A stretch of 64,000 nt of DNA from DASXMT01 sp036521415 (GTDB lineage: Bacteria; Actinomycetota; Acidimicrobiia; Acidimicrobiales; RAAP-2): NCBI GenBank assembly GCA_036521415.1, contig DATDHU010000071.1, positions 48,313 to 112,312 on the forward strand, written 5' to 3'. A program made the translations under genes and the position numbers. This document shows, one piece after another, positions 41,498 to 50,085 of this stretch (positions are counted from its first letter, which is position 1; each line of letters opens with the position of its first letter). Below the pieces are notes generated by a model that saw only the letters and a program-made list of their open reading frames with translations, was not told where the DNA came from and did not search any database.

Positions 41498-42424
41498 GTG
41501 AGAGCCGTGCGGAACACCGAGGACGGCGTTCGTGTGGTGGACGTCGACGAGCCTTCGGGCCCGGGGGTGACGGTCGAAGTCACGTCGTCGAGTATCTGTG
41601 GTACCGATCTCGGGCTCGTCGGGGCCGGGCTGACGGGCTTCACGATCGGTCATGAGTTCGCCGGGCTCGTCGATGGCGTGCCGCACGCCGTTGACCCGTC
41701 GATCTCCTGTGGTTCGTGCGACCAGTGCCGCAACGGGCACACCCAGCGTTGCGTCGGCCCGCATACCAACCTCGGGATCTTCGTCGACGGGGGTCTGTGC
41801 GAACGCATCATCGTGCCCCAGTCCAATATGGTTCCCCTCCCCGAAGGGCTCTCGCTCGAGGACGCCTGCCTCGTCGAGCCGGCCGGTGTGGCCTGGCACG
41901 GTGCCCGCCGTGCCGGGATCGTCCCCGGCGAGCGAGTGGTGGTGGTGGGAGGCGGCTCGATCGGCCTGCTCGTCGTGGCTGCTGTTCGCCGTCTCGGCCA
42001 CGACGTGGCGCTGGTCGCCCGGCACCCCCACCAGATCGAAGCAGGCGAGCGTCTGGGAGCCCAACGCCCGTCCGGCTCCTTCGACGTGGTGCTCGAAGCC
42101 ACCGGCACCCAGTCCGGGCTGGAAACGTCGGCCGAGCTGGCTCGGCCCGGCGGACGGGTCGTGCTCCTCGGCGTCTTCGCCGCCGCCGCTCCCGTTCCCG
42201 GAGCTCTGACGCTGGTCAAGGAGCTGTCGTGGATCGGAGCCATGGCCTACGGGAGCCAGCGTGGCGTCCGCGACCTGGACGAGGCGGCTGCGTTACTCGC
42301 CGCCGCACCGGACGTGCGCGACACCATCATGACGCACCGGTTCTCGCTCGAGGAGAGCCCGGAGGCCTTCCGCGTCGCTGCTTCCCGATCCGAAGGTTCC
42401 ATCAAGGTGGGCCTGTACCTCTAG
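41498..42424 (+). CDS. Zinc-dependent MDR alcohol dehydrogenase
   Basis: A 308-residue medium-chain dehydrogenase. The catalytic-zinc part is SSSICGTDLGLVGAGLTG with GHEFAGLVD; the structural-zinc lobe is ISCGSCDQCRNGHTQRC with four cysteines. The coenzyme domain begins VVVVGGGSIGLLVVAAVRRL. It is somewhat short (usual 340-350), missing part of the region after the zinc lobe. Reduces or oxidises a secondary alcohol or polyol; substrate unknown. The start is GTG 41498. It is the second gene of a plus-strand set that continues with another SDR. Confidence 0.9.
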   Translation: MRAVRNTEDGVRVVDVDEPSGPGVTVEVTSSSICGTDLGLVGAGLTGFTIGHEFAGLVDGVPHAVDPSISCGSCDQCRNGHTQRCVGPHTNLGIFVDGGLCERIIVPQSNMVPLPEGLSLEDACLVEPAGVAWHGARRAGIVPGERVVVVGGGSIGLLVVAAVRRLGHDVALVARHPHQIEAGERLGAQRPSGSFDVVLEATGTQSGLETSAELARPGGRVVLLGVFAAAAPVPGALTLVKELSWIGAMAYGSQRGVRDLDEAAALLAAAPDVRDTIMTHRFSLEESPEAFRVAASRSEGSIKVGLYL

Positions 42425-42467
42425 GCCGACGAGGAGGTCATGGCCCCTGGGCCCTCGGGCGCAGGTG

Positions 42468-42553
42468 AGTTCGGCCAGCAACAGCCGGTGACGTCGGCCT
42501 TCGACGGCGCCGAAACTCGGCCAGCAAACGGTGCCGGTAAGTTCGGCCGGCAA
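42468..42553. repeat. Three dispersed 14-bp direct repeats upstream of the SDR gene
   Basis: AGTTCGGCCAGCAA (42468-42481), AACTCGGCCAGCAA (42514-42527) and AGTTCGGCCGGCAA (42540-42553), with an additional CAGTTCGGCTG near 42600. They lie in the 200-base gap before the SDR at 42625. The AGTTCGGC core is also in the 18-bp repeats at 36375. They are operator candidates. Confidence 0.5.
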
Positions 42554-42624
42554 GTTCGTCAGTCACTCCACCACTCATCTCCGTCACACACTCCGCCAGT
42601 TCGGCTGAGGGGAAGAAGGCACCC

Positions 42625-43425
42625 ATGGGCATCACCATCGACTTGTCCGGGACGAGCGCCCTCGTCACCGGGGCAGGGGCCGGCATCGGGGCCGAGATCG
42701 CCCAATGGCTGGCTCGGGCTGGTTCCTCGGTGTCGGTCGCCGATGTCCGGGCGGACCAGGCCAACCGCATCGTGCGGGCGATCGAGGCCGAGGGAGGACG
42801 GGCCCAGGCCATCGTGGCCGACTGCCGACAGGACGAGGAGGTGGAACGCATGGTGGACGAGGCCGCGACCGCTTACGGGGGCCTCGATATCGCCGTGAAC
42901 AACATCGGCATGATGGCCGGCCGGGGACCAGGTCCGTCCACCAGCTCGGATGGTGAGTACTGGCGCGACATCCTTGATCAGAACCTGGTGCTCACCGCAC
43001 TCTGTGCCCGGGCCGAAGCACGCGTCTTCCTCGACCAAGGTCGGGGCGGCGTCATGGTCAACGTGAGCTCCGGCGAGTCAACCAGGCCGTCTCCGTTCAT
43101 GACCGCTTACGCCGCCTCCAAGGCGGCGATCAACCATCTGACCCAGAGCCTGGCGGTTGAGCTCGGGCCCTCGGGCATCCGCGTCGTGGCTGTGGCTCCG
43201 GGGACGACGCTCACCGAGACCGTGCGCGAAGGGCTCAGTGACGAACTGGTCGAGGCCACCGTGGCCTCTACCCCGTTGCAGCGGATGACCGAGCCCGACG
43301 AACTGGCCCGCCTCACAGTCTTTCTGGCCTCGGACCTTGCCCGTTGCATCACCGGTCAATTGATACTGGCCGACGCCGGCGCCCATCTCTCACGTACCCG
43401 GCCCTCGGCCATCGGTCGCCCATGA
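42625..43425 (+). CDS. Short-chain dehydrogenase/reductase
   Basis: A 266-residue classical SDR. Nucleotide site LVTGAGAGIGAEIAQWLARAG; NNIGMMAG replaces the common NNAG; the catalytic Ser is in NVSSGESTRPSPF and YxxxK in TAYAASKAAINHL. The aspartate after the second strand (SVADVRADQ) favours NAD(H). ATG 42625 with GAGGGGAAG upstream. Its stop overlaps the amidohydrolase start (ATGA), so the two are coupled. The substrate is unknown. Confidence 0.92.
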   Translation: MGITIDLSGTSALVTGAGAGIGAEIAQWLARAGSSVSVADVRADQANRIVRAIEAEGGRAQAIVADCRQDEEVERMVDEAATAYGGLDIAVNNIGMMAGRGPGPSTSSDGEYWRDILDQNLVLTALCARAEARVFLDQGRGGVMVNVSSGESTRPSPFMTAYAASKAAINHLTQSLAVELGPSGIRVVAVAPGTTLTETVREGLSDELVEATVASTPLQRMTEPDELARLTVFLASDLARCITGQLILADAGAHLSRTRPSAIGRP

Positions 43426-44270
43426 CCCCAGCCGGCAGCTCAGGACCGGTCGACGCCCACGTGCACGTGGCCAGCGACGACGAGGCCCGATTCCCACGAC
43501 ACCCGACCGGCATGGCCAGCGATTGGTGGAAGCGGGGCGGCTACGAGGTCGAGGCGGTACTCGGCACGCTGACCGGTGCCGGGGTCACCCAGATGGTGGC
43601 GGTCCAAGCCGTCGGCGCCTACGACGATGACAACCGCTACGTGCTCGACGCGGCCAATGAGCACCCTGAGTCGGTCCGGGCCGTCGTCGTCGTCGACCCC
43701 GACGCACCGGCAGCGGGCGCCGCGGTCACCGAACTTGCCGCCCGTCCAGGCGTCACCGGAGTCCGCTACATGGCCGTCCGACCGGCCGCCACCTGGGTGG
43801 GGACCGAACGAGCCGACGAAGCATTCGAGTCGGCCGCTCGGACCGGCCTGACCGTGGTCCTCACCGTCTTCTCCGCCCAGATCCCTGTACTCCGACCGGT
43901 GATGGACCGGTTCCCAGAGGTGTCCACGGTCCTCGACCACTGTGCCTTTCCCACCCTGGACGGCTCGGTGATCGGGCGGGACGAACCACTGCTCGGCCTC
44001 GCCACCCTGCCCCAGGTGGCCGTGAAGGTGACATCGCACAATCTGGCCCCGTTGGCCGAAATAGGTGGGTCCCGGCCGCTGGTAGGGCAGCTGGTCGATT
44101 GCTTCGGTACCGATCGCATCCTCTGGGGGTCCGACTATCCCCAGACGGCGCACGAGTCCTATGCCGATTTGGTCGAACTGGCCCGCAGCGCCCTCGGTGA
44201 CCTCGCCCCGGCCGAGCAGTCCGCCGTACTCGGGGACAATGCCCGGCGACTCTTCGGGTTCGGCGACTGA
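43422..44270 (+). CDS. TIM-barrel amidohydrolase (amidohydrolase-2 type)
   Basis: A 282-residue PF04909-type amidohydrolase. N-terminal PVDAHVHVASDDE has the HxH metal pair; internal MVAVQAVGAYDDDNRYVLDA and STVLDHCAFPTLDGS carry the next His, and DRILWGSDYPQTAHESYADL the metal Asp near the end. Relatives hydrolyse or decarboxylate lactones and aromatic acids (for example 2-pyrone-4,6-dicarboxylate lactonase, amidohydrolase decarboxylases). ATG 43422 overlaps the SDR stop. Pathway role is inferred from neighbours only. Confidence 0.9.
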   Translation: MTPAGSSGPVDAHVHVASDDEARFPRHPTGMASDWWKRGGYEVEAVLGTLTGAGVTQMVAVQAVGAYDDDNRYVLDAANEHPESVRAVVVVDPDAPAAGAAVTELAARPGVTGVRYMAVRPAATWVGTERADEAFESAARTGLTVVLTVFSAQIPVLRPVMDRFPEVSTVLDHCAFPTLDGSVIGRDEPLLGLATLPQVAVKVTSHNLAPLAEIGGSRPLVGQLVDCFGTDRILWGSDYPQTAHESYADLVELARSALGDLAPAEQSAVLGDNARRLFGFGD

Positions 44271-44416
44271 CCGGAGGGCCCGAGCGCCCTCACCGAGGGC
44301 CGTCAGAGTCGGGAGCCTGATTCGATCCAACGGGTGTCTACATGTTGTAGAGTACGGGCCAGATGGTGAAGAGCTCGAGGATGGAGACAGGGCATCCTCA
44401 TGGCCAGGGAGCAACG

Positions 44417-45475
44417 ATGACGGCAACGGATGCGCCACACGACCAGCGCTTGATCGAGGTGGGTGACGAATCTCCCGAGCGGCTCTACGAGCTGTTCGAA
44501 GCGAACGGCTGGGGTGACGGGCTACCGCTCGTGGCTCCGACCACCGGCCGGGTCGACGCCATGCTCGACCACTCGGCCGGCAATCCCGACGAAGTGCTCG
44601 CCACGTTGGCCCCGCGGTTCGGTCGTCTGACCCGCCGCGTGGTGGCGATCAACGCGGTGCTGGCCGGATGTCCGCCCGAGGTGTTCCCGGTCGTGCTGAC
44701 GGCGGCCTTGGCCCTGTCCCGGCCCGAGGCCAACCTGCGCGGGGTGAACGCCACCACCCACCCGGTCTCGTTCATGACCGTCGTGCATGGTGACATCGCC
44801 CGGACCGCCGGGTTCAACGCTGGGGTCGGGGCCTTCGGCCCGGGCAACCGGGCCAATGCCACTGTGGGACGGGCGATCCGGCTGTTGATGCTCCACGTGG
44901 CTGGGGCCCGTCCCGGCTTCGGCGACGCCGCCACCCAGGGCCAACCGTCCAAGTACACGTACTGCGCCGCCGAGAACGCCGACGAGAGCCCGTGGCCGAG
45001 CTATCCGGCGAGCATCGGGGTCAACGCCGCCAGTTCGGTGACCGTCCACTGCGGGGAGAATCCCCACAACGTTCACGATATGGAGGCCGAGGGCGATCCG
45101 GTCACTATCCTGGGCAAGTACGCGTCGGCCATGACCTCGCTCGGCATGAACAACGCCTGCATGCCCTTCGCCGAGTTCTTCGTGGCTTTCGGGCCCGAGC
45201 ATGCGCAGAGCCTGGCCAAAGTCGGACTGGATCGTGACGGCATCGCGTCATACCTGCATGCGCACGCCGCCCTGCCCCTCCGCGAATTCCACCGTCATTT
45301 CAAGGGCTACGGGCGCGCCACCTGGCAGGAGCTCTCGGATGAGGACGAGCTGAGCGGGATGACCACCGACGGAGGGAAGATACGCATCATGGTGATCGGA
45401 GGCCCGGGTAAGCACGGCTCGGTCATCCCCTCGTGGGGCATGACCAGGAGCGTCACCCTGCCCCTGACGGCGTGA
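44417..45475 (+). CDS. Uncharacterised protein, partner of the CGSC protein
   Basis: A 352-residue cytoplasmic protein of no family I can name with a function. Conserved-looking features: NGWGDGLPLVAPTTGRVDAM, GCPPEVFPVVLTAALALSRP, TYCAAENADESPWPSYPAS, TVHCGENPHNVHDM and MVIGGPGKHGSVIPSWG near the end. Five cysteines lie in these blocks, so redox or metal chemistry is possible. It is followed, 110 bases later, by the UGSC-family gene; I recall such proteins as regular neighbours of UGSC-family genes but cannot verify. No signal or membrane segment. ATG 44417 with AGGGAG upstream. Confidence 0.6.
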   Translation: MTATDAPHDQRLIEVGDESPERLYELFEANGWGDGLPLVAPTTGRVDAMLDHSAGNPDEVLATLAPRFGRLTRRVVAINAVLAGCPPEVFPVVLTAALALSRPEANLRGVNATTHPVSFMTVVHGDIARTAGFNAGVGAFGPGNRANATVGRAIRLLMLHVAGARPGFGDAATQGQPSKYTYCAAENADESPWPSYPASIGVNAASSVTVHCGENPHNVHDMEAEGDPVTILGKYASAMTSLGMNNACMPFAEFFVAFGPEHAQSLAKVGLDRDGIASYLHAHAALPLREFHRHFKGYGRATWQELSDEDELSGMTTDGGKIRIMVIGGPGKHGSVIPSWGMTRSVTLPLTA

Positions 45476-45508
45476 GGGCCCATCGAAGAGCCGAGCTGGC
45501 CCGAGAGC

Positions 45509-45544
45509 GGGCCGAACACCCGCAATCGGACCGAACACCCCAAT
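45509..45544. repeat. 18-bp direct repeat upstream of the CGSC gene, candidate operator
   Basis: GGGCCGAACACCCGCAAT (45509-45526) and CGGACCGAACACCCCAAT (45527-45544) are adjacent copies, 15 of 18 bases alike, 41 bases before the CGSC start. A third GGCCGAACACCCC occurs at 46821-46833 just after the TetR gene. It may be the site bound by the TetR protein encoded two genes downstream. Confidence 0.5.
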
Positions 45545-45585
45545 GACCCAATGATGACCACGAGCACGCGATACGAGGAGACCCG

Positions 45586-46164
45586 ATGACTCTCACCACG
45601 ACTCCCACCCTGATCTACCGGCCCGATGGCGAGCCCGGCTCCGAGGCCCTGTCGATCACCCCCGGCCCGACCTCGCTGGCCGGGATCCGCATCGGGGTGA
45701 TGGAGAACGCCAAGCCCAACTCCGACGTGGTCATGGGCCGGGCCGCCGAGCTCGTGGCCGCCCGGGTGGGCGGGACCGTCACCGTGCTGACCGGGAAGCG
45801 TCTGCCCAACAGCGCCGAGTTCGACAACGCCAAGGGCGACGAGATGGGCATCTCGGAGGGAGTCCTCGACCTGCTGAAGGAGAGGGCCGACGTCGTGATC
45901 ACCGGTGTCGCCGACTGCGGGAGTTGCAGCGCGTACACCGCCTACGACACCATCGAGCTCGAGCGCAACGGCATACCCACCATCCTCACGACCACGACCC
46001 GCTTCGAGCAGATCGCCCGCACGCTGGTGACCGACTTCGGCTTGCCCTCGGCCCGAACGCTGGTCCTGCCCCATCCGATCGGGGGTACCGACCACGAGCG
46101 CCTGTTCGAGTGGGGCGAGCAGGCCGTCGACGAGGTCATCGCCCAATTCGGGCGTCAGGTCTAG
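45586..46164 (+). CDS. UGSC-family protein (CGSC form)
   Basis: A 192-residue protein of the family named after its UGSC motif, which often has selenocysteine; here it is GVADCGSCSAYTAYDTIELE with Cys111 and Cys114. The rest matches the family: IRIGVMENAKPNSDVVMG, GMGISEG-like DEMGISEGVLDL and a C-terminal LVLPHPIGGTDHER. The function is unknown, but a CxxC-like redox pair is plausible. A GAGGAG ribosome site precedes the ATG. The TetR gene begins one base after its stop, so it is co-transcribed. Confidence 0.75.
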   Translation: MTLTTTPTLIYRPDGEPGSEALSITPGPTSLAGIRIGVMENAKPNSDVVMGRAAELVAARVGGTVTVLTGKRLPNSAEFDNAKGDEMGISEGVLDLLKERADVVITGVADCGSCSAYTAYDTIELERNGIPTILTTTTRFEQIARTLVTDFGLPSARTLVLPHPIGGTDHERLFEWGEQAVDEVIAQFGRQV

Positions 46165-46165
46165 C

Positions 46166-46813
46166 GTGGCAGCCCGGGTCGGGCTGACCAAGAGCAACGT
46201 CTTGGAGGCTGCTGCGGTCATCGTCGACGAGCAGGGGACCGAGGCGCTCACGTTGTCCCGCTTGGCCGAGGACTTGGGAGTGCGGAGCCAGTCGCTCTAC
46301 GCCCACGTCGAGGGCCTGGCCGGTCTCAAGCGGGATCTCATCCTTTACGCCCTGAACCTGCAGGCGGTCCGCCTTCGCCGTTCGGTCATGGCCAAGTCGG
46401 GGAGGGAGGCGCTGATGGCGCTCATGAACGAGCTCGTCCTGGTCAATCGGGAGCACCCGGGCCTGACCCGTCTGACGTCGTGGAGCCGACCCGACCCGAC
46501 CGACGTGGCCATGTTCGACGCGCTGGTAGAGGTGAACGAGCCCCTGACCATCCTCCTGACCAGCTACGGGCTGGCCGGGGACGACCTGGCCCACTGGCGC
46601 CGGATCATCTGGACCTCACTGCAGGGCTTCTTGTCCCTCGAGGCGGCGGACATGATGAACCTGCCCGCTGACCCCGATCAGAGTGTGCACCTCTTGATGG
46701 ATCTCATCGCTGACGGACTCGATCGGGTGCGCCTGACCCTGGGGGCGGCCGGCACTGCCGGTCGTGTGACTGCCGAATCGAGGGGCAATCGCGCTCCCCG
46801 AGTCCTCAACTGA
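46166..46813 (+). CDS. TetR-family regulator
   Basis: A 215-residue TetR-type repressor. The N-terminal helix-turn-helix is TLSRLAEDLGVRSQSLYAHV (about residues 30-49) after VLEAAAVIVDEQGTEAL; the C-terminal domain is of the WHG (TetR_C_33) type around AHWRRIIWTSLQGFLSLEA. GTG start one base after the CGSC stop. It most likely autoregulates this operon, perhaps through the 45509-45544 repeats. Ligand unknown. Confidence 0.88.
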   Translation: MAARVGLTKSNVLEAAAVIVDEQGTEALTLSRLAEDLGVRSQSLYAHVEGLAGLKRDLILYALNLQAVRLRRSVMAKSGREALMALMNELVLVNREHPGLTRLTSWSRPDPTDVAMFDALVEVNEPLTILLTSYGLAGDDLAHWRRIIWTSLQGFLSLEAADMMNLPADPDQSVHLLMDLIADGLDRVRLTLGAAGTAGRVTAESRGNRAPRVLN

Positions 46814-46837
46814 CCGGTGGGGCCGAACACCCCGGTG
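46813..46837. terminator. Stem-loop between convergent TetR and SnoaL genes
   Basis: ACCGG pairs with CCGGT around the GGGGCCGAACACCCC loop region, in the 28-base gap between convergent genes. The stem is short and bulged, so this is a weak call. Confidence 0.3.
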
Positions 46838-46841
46838 TGGC

Positions 46842-47267
46842 TCAAGCCGGCGTGGTGACCAGACGGTGCAGACGGGTGAGTGTCATCGTCTTGATGTACC
46901 ACTCCCCATCGAACCGCTCGTAGGTCTCGTGATAGTGCCCGAAGGCGTGCATGGAGGAGATCGGACTTCCCTCGGGCCACCAGAGCCGGTCCTCGAGGGC
47001 CCAGATTCCGGTGGCCGTGGTGGGGGAGGTAAGGGTGATCTCCGGCATGTGGCCCTGATGCACCGTGATCACGTCCCCGATGACCTGGCGGATGAAGGGC
47101 ATGTACTCGTCGACGCTCTCGGTGACGACTCCACCCTCCCCGGTCATGTCTATATGGACATCGTCGGCGAAGACGGTGGCCAGTCCGTCCCAGTCCTTCG
47201 TGTCCATCAGCCGGAAGTAGCGAGCCTTCAACTGCTTGATGGCCTCGATGTCGTCGCTTGCGCTCAT
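46842..47267 (-). CDS. SnoaL-like (NTF2-fold) protein
   Basis: A 141-residue NTF2-fold protein. IEAIKQLKARYFRLMDTKDW begins the fold, followed by FADDVHIDMTGEGG and a C-terminal TYERFDGEWYIKTMTLTRLH. Family members include small isomerases and cyclases, or substrate-binding folds; the function is unknown. GAGGAG lies eight bases before the ATG. It is convergent with the TetR gene and divergent from the crotonase gene. Confidence 0.87.
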   Translation of the reverse strand: MSASDDIEAIKQLKARYFRLMDTKDWDGLATVFADDVHIDMTGEGGVVTESVDEYMPFIRQVIGDVITVHQGHMPEITLTSPTTATGIWALEDRLWWPEGSPISSMHAFGHYHETYERFDGEWYIKTMTLTRLHRLVTTPA

Positions 47268-47468
47268 GGGTCTCCTCTCATGGGTCGGACGGGGTGCTCA
47301 GGCCGGATCGAACAATCGCTTTGTAGCCGAGAACAGCATGAGCGAGCACGGCGCCAGCGTGAGGACCGGCACTATGAGGACCGACGACCACGACGTTATG
47401 CTCGGTCGGCCCGCACGTGTCGCGGAATCGTGGCCGGACCCGGTGGGCGCCAAAGGAGATGACGACGA

Positions 47469-48260
47469 GTGAGCACGGTGGAGGTGGCAACGGCCGCACC
47501 CAAGGTGAAGGTGGTGCGGCTGACGCGACCCGACCGTCTCAATGCCATGAGCTTCGAACTGGTGGCCGACCTTCACGATGCTCTGGACGAGGTCGCTGCC
47601 GACGACGACTGCAGGGTGGCGATCCTCACTGGTGCGGGCAGAGGGTTCTGCGCCGGGTTGGACCTGAAGGACTGGGGTACACCTCCGACGGCGGGTGCTC
47701 ACGCCCACTTCCCGGCCGGTCAGACCGGCCAAGGGTTCATTGCCAACCTGACCCAGCACATTCGAGCCACCCCTCAGATCGTGGTGGCCGCGATCAATGG
47801 CGCCGCCTTCGGTGGCGGATTCGCCCTCTCCTTGGCCTGCGACCTTCGGATTGCCAGCCAGTCGGCTCGGTTCTGTTCGGCCTTCATCAAGACGGGACTC
47901 ACGGGAACCGACATCGGGATCACCTACCTCCTGCCCCGGCTGATCGGTGCGGCCCGAGCCTTCGACCTGATCGTCACCGGCCGCACGGTGGATGCTGCCG
48001 AGGCCGAGCGAATGGGAATCGTCTCCCGGGTCGTGAGCGACGAGGACCTGTTTGCCGAGGCGCTCTCGATGGCGTCCGGGATCGCCGGCTACACCACACA
48101 TGGCCTGCGAAACACCAAGGAGGTCATGTGGCACAACCTCGACACCAACAACATGGCCGCAGCCATCGCACTCGAGAACCGAAACCAGGACCTCGCCAAC
48201 CAGAGCGAGGAGGTCCGGTCGTTCATGCGCGCCTACATGGCACCGATCCGCAAGGCGTGA
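47469..48260 (+). CDS. Enoyl-CoA hydratase/isomerase
   Basis: A 263-residue crotonase. Oxyanion blocks AGRGFCAGLDLKDWG and VAAINGAAFGGGFALSLACD, and the hexamer region SAFIKTGLTGTDIGITYLL. The glutamates of classical hydratases are replaced (GGGFALSL; TGLTGTDI has Asp at the second site), a pattern of isomerase or other crotonase chemistry. GTG 47469 with AAAGGAG ten bases upstream. The LLM gene starts 34 bases after the stop, so the two are probably co-transcribed. Confidence 0.9.
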   Translation: MSTVEVATAAPKVKVVRLTRPDRLNAMSFELVADLHDALDEVAADDDCRVAILTGAGRGFCAGLDLKDWGTPPTAGAHAHFPAGQTGQGFIANLTQHIRATPQIVVAAINGAAFGGGFALSLACDLRIASQSARFCSAFIKTGLTGTDIGITYLLPRLIGAARAFDLIVTGRTVDAAEAERMGIVSRVVSDEDLFAEALSMASGIAGYTTHGLRNTKEVMWHNLDTNNMAAAIALENRNQDLANQSEEVRSFMRAYMAPIRKA

Positions 48261-48294
48261 GCGGTGTGCCGATCAATCGAAAGGGAGGTTGAAC

Positions 48295-49197
48295 ATGAAG
48301 TTCGCTCTGCAGGGATTTGGCTTGAGCGCCCGCCACTACCCCGAGATGGCGATGGCGGCGGAGACGTACGGGTTCGAGTCGATCTGGGTTCCAGAACACC
48401 TGGTGTTCCCGGTGGACATGCCCCCGTTGTACAGCTACAACCATGACACCGGCTTGCCCCCGATGGAATCCAGTGCCGCCGCCTACGACCCGTGGGTCGT
48501 GCTCGGGGCAATGGCCGCCGTGACTTCGACCCTACAACTGGGAACGGCTGTGTTCATACTGCCGTTGCGGCATCCGATCTCCGTCGCCCGGTCCCTGGTC
48601 ACCATCGACCGGATCTCCGGGGGAAGGGTCTCGGCCGGCATCGGGGCGGGTTGGCTCATCGACGAATTCGAGATCATGGGTCTTCCGTACGAGGATCGCG
48701 GCCGGCGTATGGACGAGTCGATGGAGGTGCTGAGAAAGCTCTGGTCCCAGGAGGAGGTCATCGAGCACCATGGCGAATTCTTCGATTTCGCCAAGCCCGT
48801 CGTCTTCGAGCCGAAGCCGGTCAAACGGCAGGCGATCCCCCTCCTGGTGGGCGGGATCACCAAGCCGGCCCTGCGCCGCGCCGGCCACCTGGGCGACGGA
48901 TGGATCGCTCACAAACCCCTTCGCACCCAGCCGGCCACACCCGACGAGGTCGATGAGGACCGCCGCACGTTGGCCCGAGAGATCGAGGTCATCAACCAGC
49001 ACAGGGAGGACGCCGGCCGCAGCGGCCTTCCCTTCGAAATCCACGCCGGTTTCAACGGCACCCTCGATGACGTCCATGCTCTCGAGGACCTCGGGGTGAC
49101 CCGTTATACGTGCGGGCCGAGCCGCAATCCCCTTCGCAAGGATGAGTTCATCGATTGGATGAAGGAATTCTCGGACGAGGTGATCGCCCATTCCTGA
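48295..49197 (+). CDS. LLM-class F420-dependent oxidoreductase
   Basis: A 300-residue luciferase-like protein. F420-family features: KFALQGFGLSARHYPEMAMA start, SIWVPEHLVFPVDMPPLYSY, TSTLQLGTAVFILPLRHPI and ISGGRVSAGIGAGWLIDEFE. It probably reduces or oxidises an organic substrate with F420; identity unknown. GGGAGGT lies eight bases before the ATG. It follows the crotonase by 34 bases. A second LLM gene (37446) in the window shares the same domain but is not adjacent. Confidence 0.92.
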   Translation: MKFALQGFGLSARHYPEMAMAAETYGFESIWVPEHLVFPVDMPPLYSYNHDTGLPPMESSAAAYDPWVVLGAMAAVTSTLQLGTAVFILPLRHPISVARSLVTIDRISGGRVSAGIGAGWLIDEFEIMGLPYEDRGRRMDESMEVLRKLWSQEEVIEHHGEFFDFAKPVVFEPKPVKRQAIPLLVGGITKPALRRAGHLGDGWIAHKPLRTQPATPDEVDEDRRTLAREIEVINQHREDAGRSGLPFEIHAGFNGTLDDVHALEDLGVTRYTCGPSRNPLRKDEFIDWMKEFSDEVIAHS

Positions 49198-49283
49198 GTG
49201 ATCAGCTGACAGCGGGCAGCTGTGTCCCCGCGGTGCCCTCCGCCCAGCTCACGTGGGCCGCATCATGATCTGTGCCGCGGCTC

Positions 49284-49952
49284 TCAGCCACGCCGCCTCA
49301 TGACCTGCTCGCTGGCGCCCCGGGCGCACACGACGTCGCCCGCCCGGAGCTCGGCCCGAATGGTGGTCGACCGCTCGCGCCGCTCGTCGATGACCCCGAC
49401 GTAGGTCACCTCGACATGGAGCGGTGTGGGCTTCAGGAAGTCGACATGGAGCCACTTCGTCACGCCACCCCGACCGTGCGCCCCCGCCGTCATGGCCAGG
49501 ATGGCGTCGAAGCCCGACGAGATGTGACCGCCGTGCACGAAGCCGGGTGGCCCCTCATAGGCCGCCCCGTACGTCACCGATCCCACCAGCTCGTCGCCGG
49601 ACGGGCTCACGGTCATCCGGGGGGCGAACGGGTTGATCGGGCCGATCACCGGATGGCTGATCATCATCCCTTGGGGCCCGCCCAGGCGCTCGCTCTGGGG
49701 ATACCGACTCTCCTCGGAATGTGGGGTCAGCAGCGGGACCAGGCGCTCGACATCGCCGGCCACCTGATCGAGCAAGTCGTCGCTGGCGTCGCTCCCGGTG
49801 GCCGTGTCGACCAGGAGCCGCAAGGCGGCCGACAATCGGGCGGCAGCCCTGGCTGCATCGGGTGGATCGGCGGCCACCGCCAGTGAGCGAAGGTAGGTCT
49901 CGACGGCCGCATCGCCGGAATTGACCGCCGCATCGCCGGAATTGACAGTCAT
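49284..49952 (-). CDS. PaaI-type thioesterase
   Basis: A 222-residue hot-dog thioesterase. The last ~140 residues are a PaaI/4HBT domain: AAYEGPPGFVHGGHISSGFD (the HGG active-site segment, with the nearby acidic residue), then KWLHVDFLKPTPLHVEVTYV. About 85 N-terminal residues form an unrelated helical region. ATG 49952 (MTVNSGDAAV) is chosen; the open frame extends 15 more codons 5'. The first residues carry a duplicated NSGDAAV from a 21-bp tandem repeat. It likely clears acyl-CoAs from the surrounding pathways. Confidence 0.88.
   Translation of the reverse strand: MTVNSGDAAVNSGDAAVETYLRSLAVAADPPDAARAAARLSAALRLLVDTATGSDASDDLLDQVAGDVERLVPLLTPHSEESRYPQSERLGGPQGMMISHPVIGPINPFAPRMTVSPSGDELVGSVTYGAAYEGPPGFVHGGHISSGFDAILAMTAGAHGRGGVTKWLHVDFLKPTPLHVEVTYVGVIDERRERSTTIRAELRAGDVVCARGASEQVMRRRG
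49906..49947 (-). repeat. 21-bp tandem duplication at the start of the thioesterase gene
   Basis: Two copies, 49906-49926 and 49927-49947, differing at the last base. They duplicate NSGDAAV near the N-terminus. Confidence 0.85.
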
Positions 49953-50085
49953 CGCCGTGCCAGGACGTCGAGCCTCACGTGCCCAACCCCGCCCCACGCC
50001 GGTCTCGGTTCGGTTGCATCATCGGTCGCACCTCGCTCGGGATGCCATCATCGGTCGCAGTGACCATAGACAACGGAGATAACCG

